This document shows, piece by piece, positions 37,201 through 45,126 of a stretch of 64,000 nucleotides of DNA. Origin of the DNA: Limanda limanda (taxonomy: Eukaryota > Chordata > Actinopteri > Pleuronectiformes > Pleuronectidae); contig NC_083641.1 in NCBI RefSeq assembly GCF_963576545.1, positions 19,305,523 to 19,369,522 on the forward strand. Reading direction: 5' to 3'. The first letter of the stretch is position 1; each line of letters starts with the position of its first letter. Made by a program: the position numbers and the translations under genes. The notes beneath the pieces were generated by a model that was given only the letters and a program-made list of their open reading frames with translations, did not search any database and was not told where the DNA came from.

Positions 37201-39724
37201 ACATGGAAGTAAAAGCAGTGTTCCTGTGCCTTTAAACGTGAAAATGCAATAAAAAGATATCGTTCCTAAAATTAATAATAATCATGATCTTAATATTGAT
37301 CTAAATAATCGTGATTATGATTTTTTCCCATAATCATGCAGCCCTCGACACCACAGTAAAACACCATTCTCACATCCAATGAAGGAATTTCAGAAATGTT
37401 CAAAGAATGTTTCCCGATTCGGACATCCCCAAGACGTTCACCTGCGGAAAGGAAAACCTGGTTACATAACCAAATTCGGAATAGCACCATACATAAAGCA
37501 ACAGCTTGTTGATGGCGTCAACAAGGCTGGGCAGTTTGTGCTGATGTTTGATGAGAGCCTCAATCAGTCCACACAGAATAAACAACTCGGTGTCCACGTT
37601 CGATACTGGCAGATAGTAATTTTCTTCAGTTGAGAAAACAGACTAGTTTCCCTGTGTATATCAGCTGAAAAGTTGTTGCACTAAAGACATGCCACATGGT
37701 GGCTCTTTTTGAGAAAGTTGTAGCATTATGTCAGTGACAACGTTGACCGCTGAACTGCTCTGACTGTGCGTCTTTCTACTGAATGTTAATCACCAGGCTG
37801 CTCAATGCCCGCGACAAATTGACGTATCTCATGTTTCATCTTGTCCTTCCTCCGTTGTTCTGGTGAAATTCAGGATGTGACCAAACAAGTGCAGCACAAG
37901 AAAAGTTACACTAAGATAGAGAAGCCGCCCACGTGTAAGCTGGGCGAGGGGACGTATTGTCTCCTGAGCGAGCCGGAGGGGGACATCAAACCTCAGGTCA
38001 GTAAGATTTGGAAACGCAAAAAATACTGATTGTAATTTTTTTCAGGCGGCGGCTGCACAGTTACATTGTGTCTGTTTCTCTGTGCAGGATTTGGAGTTCA
38101 CTCTGGCAGTGACACAAATTAAAGCCTACTTTGAAGCTTTCTTCGAGCAGCCGCCTCCGTTTAAATTGTCTCTTATAGAGAGCGAGTCTAAGAAGACAGT
38201 GTGGTCCGCCACCATCCGAGAAGGTACCAGTGCTTTTAGTCCGATACGTTAAAACCCTCTAGGTGTTGAGGATAAACATCACATATTTTTCTATGTTACA
38301 TCTACTGATGTTCAATCTTTTGCTCTTTACATAGGGGATTGTGTGGACAACACCGAAGAGAAGCCACGGAAGAGGAAAAGCAGTAAGTTTATATCTTCTT
38401 TTTAACTAGACCAGATTGTTCCATCACAATCTGTCTTTCAGCTGCTGCAGCTTGACGTGCCTCTTGTTTGTTTGACACAGAGAGAAAGAGGAGCAGCAGC
38501 CCCTCCAAAGAAGAATCAGCCATGAAAAAGCCTCGGTGGCAGGATGTGTCCGGTAACTTCCTGCCACATCTGTTAACTATTGACCTGAGAAGAGCTTAAG
38601 GCACAACTTTGTTTTGTATTACACTACATTTCATTTAGCTGACGGTTTTATCCAAAGCGACTTACAATAAGTGCATTCAACCCCGAGGGTACAAACCCAA
38701 AACAACAAGAATCAAGAAAGTACAATTTCTTCAAAAATAAATAGAAACTACAAAGTGCTATAAGTTATTGCCATTTAAGTGCTACTAAATTGTTAGTTTA
38801 AAAAATTGTTAGTATTTCTTTATTTTATTTTAATTTTTTTATTCAAGGTATAGTCATGTTTTTTGTCTGCGGCGGAAGATGTGTAAACTTTCTGATGTCC
38901 GGATGTCGATGGGGAGCTCATTCCATCATTTAGGAGCCACAACTGTACAACTTTGTTATGACTAACTCTCACAATATTACCACCTGTTATTATTACTATT
39001 ACCAACTTTTTTCTGAGTGAATTACAACTTTATTTTTCATAGTATTATGGCTTTTGATCATTAAATTAGAACTTTATTCTCATATCACATCTTCTTCGTT
39101 AAATTATGACTTTATCCAGGTAGTATAACGACTTTTTTCCCATTAAAGTAGGACTTTAGTCTCTAACCCTAATATTCCATTGTAATTTCTCCAAGTCAGC
39201 TCAAGAGAAATCAGTCCACACCTCAACTATTTCCTCATGCAAATTTCTGTGGAAAATTGTACTGAAATGAAGGACCTGTGTGTGTTGTGTGTTGTGTGTT
39301 GTATGTTGTGCGTCCTCTTCCAGATGGAGTGAAGACAGCGATGACTCAGTGCCAGGACATGTCCGAGAAGCAGCTCCTGCTGGTGGCCCAGCAGCTCGGG
39401 AAGGAGTGGTGGCAGGTGGCCATCCATCTGGACTTGAACTCCAGGGAGATTGACGACATCAAGGCAGAGGACAAAAGTGATGTGACCATGCAGAAGATGA
39501 AGATGCTTTTGGAGTGGAGGAGGAGGCGGCCGGGAGAGGCCACGGCGAACCACCTGTATAACAGCGTGAAGGACCTGGACTACCTACCCAACGAGGTCCG
39601 CCAGACACTGCAAGGTAATAAACTGCAGACCTTTTTGTGTTTTCGTGAATATTATCCACTTTGCCAGTGGGAAATTGTTATTTTTCTATTTTCAGCTATG
39701 TTGAACAACCAAGCAGCGAATTGA
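16235..39724 (+). CDS. FIIND (ZU5-UPA) plus death-domain protein, copy A
   Basis: Seventeen GT-AG exons join into one open frame of 527 codons: 16235-16284, 23172-23203, 25853-25885, 26021-26092, 26318-26350, 26454-26489, 27379-27420, 27506-27552, 27744-27796, 27868-28094, 28421-28680, 37874-37996, 38088-38223, 38335-38382, 38481-38552, 39324-39614, 39696-39724. Residues 1-115 are acidic and low-complexity (EESSEEDDEDEEE). A FIIND follows: the ZU5 part has GTYECSVTGLVFEAS and DSWKYAGPIFNVDT, resembling NLRP1 (GSYRWPNTGLCF, HSWMVAGPLLDI). The catalytic His is about residue 220 and the scissile Ser about 247 (NVTSLSPVGP), then the UPA part. Basic KKPRKR-like clusters precede a death domain (about 430-510; LLLVAQQLGKEWWQVA). 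There is no NACHT, LRR, CARD or PYD. The likely role is a death-fold signalling protein; partner and trigger are unknown. Exon 1 is the least certain, but it is conserved with copy B. PIDD1 or DTHD1 kinship is an alternative. Confidence 0.85.
16393..18416. mobile_element. hAT-like transposon, 2,024 bp, in intron 1 of copy A
   Basis: Terminal inverted repeats CAGGCACGTGCACAGA (left) and the complement of TCTGTGCACGTGCCTG (right). A perfect 8-bp target duplication ATCATGAT lies at 16385-16392 and 18417-18424. The site is empty in copy B. An internal short frame near 18,178-18,300 (MPRKDRLQKQKDRELQQAA) may be a transposase N-terminal remnant. A second repeat of the GTAACGCGTTA type is nested at about 16,690-17,726 and ends CGTTACCGGCATCACTG. 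Confidence 0.88.
18486..19139. mobile_element. Non-autonomous element with TAGGGATGCACCGAT termini
   Basis: Inverted termini TAGGGATGCACCGATCCG and its complement at 19,120-19,139. The 8-bp duplication CCCTGTAT lies at 18478-18485. Its partner now sits just beyond the next element (ending near 20,304), because that element inserted at the junction. It is GC-rich inside, giving false frames on both strands (for example 18,606-19,004). Absent from copy B. Confidence 0.85.
19143..20293. mobile_element. Element with CAGGGTTTCCCCCAG termini, inserted at the end of the previous element
   Basis: Inverted termini CAGGGTTTCCCCCAG and CTGGGGGAAACCCTG, flanked by the direct repeat CTACCC (19137-19142 and 20294-20299). 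A further repeat with termini TAGGGCTGC lies inside at about 19,840-20,257, with a poly-C run. No transposase frame was found. Confidence 0.8.
20395..20780 (+). mobile_element. LINE 3' end fragment
   Basis: Shares long stretches with 36,655-36,999, including GAGGGATCCCTCACATGTGG, TTAAGGACAGAGGATGTCAC and AAAGCCCTATGAG. Only the 3' untranslated part of the element is present here. Confidence 0.75.
22237..22760. mobile_element. MITE-like element (GGCCGAATTATA termini)
   Basis: Approximate inverted termini: AAGGCCGAATTATAG near 22,237 and, on the right, ATTATAAATCGGCCTTTA near 22,742-22,759. It resembles a PIF/Harbinger-type MITE, but family and exact ends are uncertain. GCTAGC-rich and CTCCGGG-rich tandem sequence lies just upstream at 21,990-22,200. 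Confidence 0.5.
23305..23510. repeat. Teleost interspersed repeat (CCAAAGCGACTTACAATAAG type)
   Basis: Carries the word CCAAAGCGACTTACAATAAG and GTGCATTCAACCCCGAGGGT. Close copies occur at 38,620-38,800 and, more diverged, at 29,765-29,860. Absent from the matching place in copy B. Confidence 0.75.
23605..24840. repeat. Long inverted repeat (foldback) in intron 2 of copy A
   Basis: The left arm (about 23,610-24,057) and right arm (about 24,299-24,830) are reverse complements with small gaps. For example, GATGGAGTTTTAATTGTAAA near 23,630 pairs with TTTACAATTTAAACTCCATC near 24,790, and GACAACTTTTCACATGCCAC pairs with GTGGCATGTGATAAGTTTTC. About 240 bp separate the arms. It contains several GGGTCA...TGACCC words. 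It starts just after TTAA and is absent from copy B, so it is probably a foldback-type mobile element. Confidence 0.8.
26560..27065. repeat. Interspersed repeat in intron 6, shared with copy B
   Basis: Ends AAAGGAGACATATTATGC and, in inverted sense, CATAAAATGTCTCTTTT. The same element sits at 51,413-51,895 in copy B, so it was present before the duplication. Confidence 0.7.
28948..32500. mobile_element. hAT-type element, 3.55 kb, in intron 11 of copy A
   Basis: Termini CAGTGGCGATTTTAGCC and, inverted, GGTAGAAACGCTACTG. The 8-bp target duplication AGCTTGAC (28940-28947) matches AGCCTGAC (32501-32508) at 7 of 8 positions. There is no transposase frame, so it is non-autonomous. It contains a nested 840-bp element and CpG-rich sequence near 31,860-32,230. 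A truncated relative lies at 42,866-44,333. Confidence 0.87.
29977..30816. mobile_element. Nested element with TAGGGCTGGGCGAT termini, 840 bp
   Basis: Inverted termini TAGGGCTGGGCGAT and ATCGCCCAGCCCTA, with the perfect 8-bp duplication GTTTCTTC (29969-29976 and 30817-30824). It is inserted inside the 28,948-32,500 element. No coding frame was recognised. Confidence 0.88.
33039..33222. repeat. MITE fragment (GGAGTAGTTC...GGGTGAACTACC), shared with copy B
   Basis: Begins with TTAAGAGGAGTAGTTC and ends with the inverted sequence GGGTGAACTACCCC. It matches about 53,985-54,170 in copy B, so it predates the duplication. Confidence 0.7.
34000..34160 (-). mobile_element. LINE 3' end fragment, reverse orientation
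   Basis: The reverse complement resembles the 3' part of the LINE at 35,940-36,999: in plus-strand view, CTCAACAAGAGTAAGGAAAA and CACTTGTGAGGGATCC. Confidence 0.6.
34380..34946 (+). other. Unrecognised 188-codon open frame in transposon-rich intron 11
   Basis: A plus-strand frame in intron 11 of copy A. I do not recognise the product. It has several Cys and Arg residues (GCRYCLRVNIPSC, GKQGCRQMVEERCKR) but no clear domain. There is no counterpart in copy B, so it came with inserted DNA. It may be chance or part of an unidentified mobile element. Confidence 0.2.
35560..35830 (+). pseudogene. Fragment of a BED zinc-finger hAT transposase
   Basis: A short frame reads NTTTLFNHLKSHHKPQYDEC, the second half of a BED-type zinc finger as found at the N-terminus of many hAT transposases. 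The start and the rest are not readable. A dead fragment. Confidence 0.55.
35940..36999 (+). mobile_element. LINE 3' end: RT C-terminus plus 3' UTR and (ATTG)n tail
   Basis: A frame to 36,185 ends with features of the C-terminus of L2/Rex-type non-LTR reverse transcriptases: TRALRSQNSGLLVPKVS, GARAFSHQAPLLWNNL, then FKSRLKTFLF. The 3' UTR that follows is shared with 20,395-20,780 and ends in a GATT/ATTG tandem tail. It is 5'-truncated, as is typical. Inserted in intron 11 of copy A. Confidence 0.78.
37360..37635 (+). pseudogene. Transposase-like protein fragment
   Basis: Reads YITKFGIAPYIKQQLVDG and then FVLMFDESLNQSTQNKQLG. This looks like the start of the catalytic region of a hAT-like or related fish transposase, with the acidic FDES motif, but the family is not certain. 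It stops at 37,633 and has no counterpart in copy B. Confidence 0.45.
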
Positions 39725-41056
39725 AAAAGGGATTTGACCTAAGAAGACTGATCTGCTCCTCTGTCAGAGGAGAAAGGATCTCAGGGACACAGCGACGCAG
39801 AGTCGACCTCTTGACCAAACATCAGCTCTTCCCTCACTTTGTTTCTCTTTTGGACATTTTTCCGGATGTGGAACTATGCGAGGAGTTTTTTTGTCTTAAG
39901 TTCGTTCAGGCATTTTCCTTAATTTTCTTCAAACGTGGTCCTTTGATTGTAAAACAGAATAGACGAGCCTTAGCTAAAGGCATCTTTGTGTAGCCAGAAT
40001 TTGATGCTGTTTTGATATTAAGCAGCTAATTGTGTAGATAGTAAGATTTTTTAAATTTTTTATAAAATTATTAGGCATTGCATCACATTAACGTACATGT
40101 GACCGTCCAAGGCATAGATAGACTGTATATATAGATGGACAACTTGTCTCCACTTCCTCCCACACTTGAAAATAAGCTTAAATATCCAAAATATGAACAC
40201 GGTTCTAATGCAGATACACATGCCTGACCAATAGTGAGTCAGTCTCAGCTGTAAATCAAGCTGTTTCAGCTAGTTTATAACATCAAATACTAATTTTTAA
40301 AAAAACGCATGATAATTATCATACTTGTACTTTGACTTCTTACTTTACTCCTTGTCCCATCCACTAACAAGGAGGAGGCTGGGTCAAGACCTATTATTTC
40401 AGCCACCAGGTGGCGATCGAGACACTTTGGCTTGACTGTTTGGCAGCTGTCATGTTGTCCATCTTTATTTAGTGTCTACTGTCCAAAGCATTGCGGACTG
40501 AATTACTGAACTAATTTGTCTGTTTTATGTTATGTTTCATATTTGTGCACAATGTGTCCTGTACGTTTCTTCGATTTTTACCAACTTTTTCAAACCTGAT
40601 TTTGTAAGGCTGATTTTGAGTTGAAAGAAAGGTTAGTTATTATTTGTCGAACTTGAATTGTGAAACTGTTCCTGCTTTCCTGAGTCTCAGATTCACATCT
40701 CTTATTTTTGTATTTTTTTACGTGTTGTACAAAATGTATAATGTAAAAAACACAAACAACCCATTTGGGTTCCGGGGTTATGTATTCTGCCCGTGTGAGT
40801 TTAGGCCAGGCAACATTCATAAGCATAAAAATACCCCAAAATATTTCAGTTAAATTTACTGACCACTAGGTGAAAAACATTAGAGATTTGTGTGACACCC
40901 TTTCCTGATATCTCGTAGCTATTTTGGAAAAACTGCAGATTTGGCCTCTGTAATGCTGATCTTATGTAGTAATGTTTACTTACAGAAAACAGGGTTAAAA
41001 CCAACAATCCAATAAATTGTTGTCTATCAGGTCTGTGGCCATTTAAATACTTTTGA

Positions 41057-41062
41057 AATAAA
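41057..41062 (+). terminator. Polyadenylation signal AATAAA, copy A FIIND gene
   Basis: The first clear AATAAA I noticed downstream of the copy A stop codon. The matching AATAAA is kept in copy B at 58,113-58,118. Confidence 0.45.
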
Positions 41063-41713
41063 GGTTTTCTAGCATAATAATTCATTGATGTTAGTGAAAA
41101 AAAGTTCAGACATGTTTAGGGGACTGGTATTTACGAGTGTGTGCAGATCGGATAGAAAATCAGGCCCTTGTGAATTTAAGTGTATCATTAGGGAACTTGG
41201 CGGCGGAATGAACTCTGCCGCGAGCCATTCTCGTTCGAACAGTGTCAGTTCCACTTTCATACAAAAACCAAAAGAATCCCTTCCACTACAGAGCATGATG
41301 CCAAAAAAATACTTTATTATAAATTTCAATAAATAACATCACAGGCCATCAAATAAATAGACTTAATAGATTCATAAAAAGATAAATAGACACGATACGC
41401 CAAATATTGGAATACATTAATATGTGTAAAAAGGCCAACATGGCCTCCGCTGCTAACCTTAGCAACAGGCTGACTCTTTCAGCTCTCTTGGGAGAAGGGG
41501 CTGGTATCGAGTCAGCTTAGCTTATGCCTGAGCTGTAACCATGCAGACAGTGGTGCAGCATGTGCAGTGTGAAGAACTACTCGATCAGTAGTTGTAGGTA
41601 CAAGTGGTGGTAGTGAAAGATCAAGAAGTTGTTGTGAAGTTGTGATGATTTAAAGGAGATTCTGTGGCACTGATTGGAAGGATGATGGTGATGAAGATGA
41701 GGCTGCAGGTAGT

Positions 41714-42865
41714 TTACTCCTTGTGGTCTCCCGAGGTGATGTAGCTCACAGCTCGGTTGATGGTGATGGTTCGGACGTAGAAGCCCCTCATCATCTTGCA
41801 CATCTCCTGTCTGTTATTGTAGGGATTGTCCCCCCACATCTGGGCAGCGTCCTTCTGAAAGACAACAGTAGGACACAGTATTCACCTGCAGGTTTTGCAC
41901 CAAAAAGACCTGTATTTCCTTGATGAACCAGGAAGTTTTTTTACCCTGTCTTTTGAAAGACTTTAAGTAGAGTAAATGGGGAACAAACAACAAAAAGAAG
42001 CAATGGAAAATTACCTCTGAGGTGAGGAGTCATTCTCTTCATTCGGCATGAGGGAGCTGTTCTGTATAAAGGTAGAATTCATCAGGCAACATGAAAATGT
42101 TATTTCCCAGGAGATTCTCAATCTGTTTCTGTTTTTGTGTGTTCACCCCTCCTACACATGCATGATAAACAAACCTTCAAGCTCTTTATTATTCCCAGAG
42201 TTGGTCTCAGAAGTGCTTCTTCTTCTTCAGGACATCTGAGCGGGGCCTTGAGGTAAGAGCTAATAACAGCTTCATAGTAAACCAAGTCCTTCATGATGTT
42301 GCTCAAACATTCACTCTGTCAAGACAAGAGAAAATTCCACCAGTCACCTGTTGGCTTTAGCAATATGTGGTTTTTAATTGGTTTATAACAAATGTAAAGC
42401 AAAGTAGATAGATCTCTAATTTATAACATACAAACGAAAACATTAAAAAATAAATAGAAACCACCACATACCTTACTAAAGGATGAATTTCTTTGCATCG
42501 TGCAGCCCGGGTTCTGTGAGGAGGAAGAGAGGTTTGAAACATGAGCAGTTTGTTGGAGTATTTGATTTTCAGGTCTGGTGCCCTATGGCGTCTCTGGAGC
42601 GTTCAGATCATTCATTACAAGTTCAACCACAGAGTAAAAGTTTGTAAAAGCTGAAATTATCAGGCTGTTGAATCCTCATTTCACTTAAAATATGCACAAA
42701 AAACTGCAGTATTTATATTTTCCTCAGAAAAAAGCGAAGACAAGTCAGGGTTGTGTTGGGATTTACAATTATTCATAGATTTACAATAATTAGAATCACA
42801 GCAAATTATGGTAAATGAACCCACCTCAGTGAGAGTGGGCGCGCAGGCCAGGGATGTCTCAGCTG
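41714..42865 (-). pseudogene. il12a: il12a (IL-12 p35) truncated copy
   Basis: Contains exon 7 (41714-41854), exon 6 (42015-42061), exon 5 (42175-42315), exon 4 (42472-42513) and the last 41 bp of exon 3 (42825-42865), matching the complete copy at 58,773-60,950. Exon 3 is cut by a hAT-type element starting at 42,866. Exons 1-2 and the promoter are missing. Exon 6 is 47 bp instead of 42; the extra 5 bp shifts the frame into exon 7 and no alternative GT donor rescues it. The exon 6 cysteine codon is also changed to serine. It cannot encode p35. Confidence 0.9.
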
Positions 42866-44333
42866 CAGTGGCGATTTTAGCCTGAAATTTCTGGTGGGGC
42901 AATTTTGTATGACGTCATGTCACCGTCACAAAAATAGAGGTAGCTGATTATTATAAGCAGTAGGCCTATATAGACCAGTGAGATATACCACGGGCTGCAT
43001 TTTGAGTGCCAGCAGGGAGCAGAAATCCTATTTCAAATACATTTCACATGCTTTAGCACTCAAAGATGTTGCCTATAATACAGCAGTAAAATGATTGCAA
43101 CAAAGTAAAAAGATTAGACAGACAAATAGCTCAAATAACTTGCATAATTTATTATTATCAACATGAGGCGACATGCACCAGCTTCTGCTGCACAACACTT
43201 TGTGTTTTCCTCCCCAACTAAAGAAGGCCTGCAACTGTTTAGAGTTGGCAGTCATTGCTAAGTGTCATGGATAAAAGAGTTTATTTCTATTTTCATTATA
43301 TATTATATATTCAAATGAACACTTATTAGAACAATGTTTATCTTTTGCTTCTTGATTTGATACACTTTAGATAAGAACCCAGTGTTTTCTTTTTCTTCTT
43401 TGCCATAAGAGACAGAAAACGGTCAGCACAGCTGTGTCCTTCAGGCTCGTCCATCCCTAATAAAATGATAGGAAACATAAAATATGGCATTATTGTAGAG
43501 GAAGTGTTACACAAAGTTTATATCTTTATTTTCTGTGGATATTCAACTACTGATTTTGAATATGGTTTTGGATTAAACTGTGCACTACCAAGACAATGCA
43601 TGTACTGTGTGGAGTTCTTCCACATTATTAGTATTTCATAGCTTATTCTCCAAACTCACTCATCCTCATAAACTAACGCTTCTCTCTGCTGGGTGGCCCG
43701 GATCATGTGGCTTCATGTCGGGTCAATAACTCCGTAGGCTATGGTCCCGTTAGCATCGCTATCACTGCTGGTGGCATGCCTGCGGGCTAGCCGAGCTAAG
43801 CTAACACCCAGGTACAGCAGGTACCGAATCACTACTTTTACAGATAAATACAAATACTAAACTTGACAAACCTCAGAAACGGGAGCTCACACGTCTTTAG
43901 CCTCTATGCCAGGAGAACAAGCTGAACTTCAAAGCGTATTATCCATCCGATGTGAGTGAACCTGTCCACAGACTCGGTTGGTGTCCACTGAGGAGCTAGC
44001 CTGTTAGCTCAGGTGACGTCGAACCGGAGCTTCAGCCTGTTTCCGGGTGACGCTGACGCTGGAGTCGCGTAGCTCTCTGGGAGACGTCGTGGGGCCCATC
44101 TGCATAATCACTACTTTCCCATGTTAACAGTGGCTTGTGTGCTTCACGCTGATTGGTGCTCCCATGGCACTGGTCTGCAGCTTCCCCTGTGTGCCCACAG
44201 CTGAGAAGGACGGCCAGAGGGAAGCGTTTCACAAAGCAAACTCACAGACAGAAACACACACGAATCAAATGACTCCAAAACAAGACTATGATGCTTGTGA
44301 GTCTCGTTTATTCACACACACATTCACGCTTTG
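42866..44333. mobile_element. Truncated hAT-type element at the duplication junction
   Basis: Starts with the same terminus as 28,948 (CAGTGGCGATTTTAGCC) directly inside il12a exon 3 and stays collinear, with gaps, to about 44,330 (TCTCGTTTATTCACACACAC). There it stops without the right terminus and passes straight into the upstream region of unit B. It has a different internal stretch from the 28,948 copy (43,075-43,260) and lacks the nested 840-bp element. Confidence 0.85.
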
Positions 44334-45126
44334 CAGAAAGTTAAAAAGTGGTAGAAATTTACGTATTCTGGTTTATTTTGCAACTTTAATGTTTTTAAAA
44401 TTTGTCTCAGCTTTATCCTCAGTTATCATTCCATATACACACCATGGGGGGGACATACTGCTGATTTCTGCCTCAAGGACCAACACCAGATATGTCCTCA
44501 CCACTGACAGTCCTCTGTGTCTCTGCTGGTATAAAGGACTCTGTGAGACAAGCTGATTGTCAACACGGCTCCTCACCACACAGACCAGTCGAGGCGGGAG
44601 GTTGCAGGGCTGAACCACGCCCACGGGTCAGCGACGAGCATCCACACTCTGCGCCGCGCCTGCGCAGTCCTACTGATCTTTAAAGCTGTGTCTCGCATCA
44701 AACCCTGCGCAGCTACTCATCCACATGATGTGCAGATCTACGATGCATCTGATGCTTCCCCCCCTCGCGGTGTGTTTGTGAAAGGAAACAATACATGATC
44801 CACATCCGCGCTGCACGATGCCCGAGTGACTTGTGCTGGATTTTTAAAAACCGTGCACCAGCGGCTTCCTTTTCCCCAAAATCCAGATGCTACGTTTTAG
44901 GAAGTGATGCTGCAGACGACGGGAAAAGTGATGTGAAGAAGTTTGTCTTGATGTTTATAACCACGAGGACTCCGATGATAAACACTGGAGCAGTTCTTCC
45001 TGTGCAGCGGGTCAACGAGGACAGAGACGGTCCATGAGCAGATTGTCTCTCAGGTGCTTTTACGCGCAGCCGCCGCAGGACGAACCGAAAGTGTAACGGA
45101 GTGAGGTCACTGGGAGAGAGAGAGGG

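Larger units (their letters stand above)
15635..42865. repeat. Tandem duplication unit A (FIIND-death-domain gene A plus il12a fragment)
   Basis: This block is collinear with 44,335-59,965. It begins near GTTAGAAAGTGGTGGAAATTT, matched by GTTAAAAAGTGGTAGAAATTT near 44,340, and ends inside il12a exon 3 at 42,865. Matching parts include the upstream region and exon 1, all 17 exons of the plus-strand gene, most introns, both 3' ends and il12a exons 7-3. Unit A is longer because of transposon insertions in introns 1, 2 and 11 that are absent from unit B. The copies lie in direct orientation. Confidence 0.93.

Noticed and set aside
39324..39614. C-terminal domain read as a CARD, as in NLRP1 and CARD8
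   Set aside because: The pattern LGKEWxQVA...LxLxxxxxDDI...LLxxW...A...L is that of a death domain rather than a CARD.
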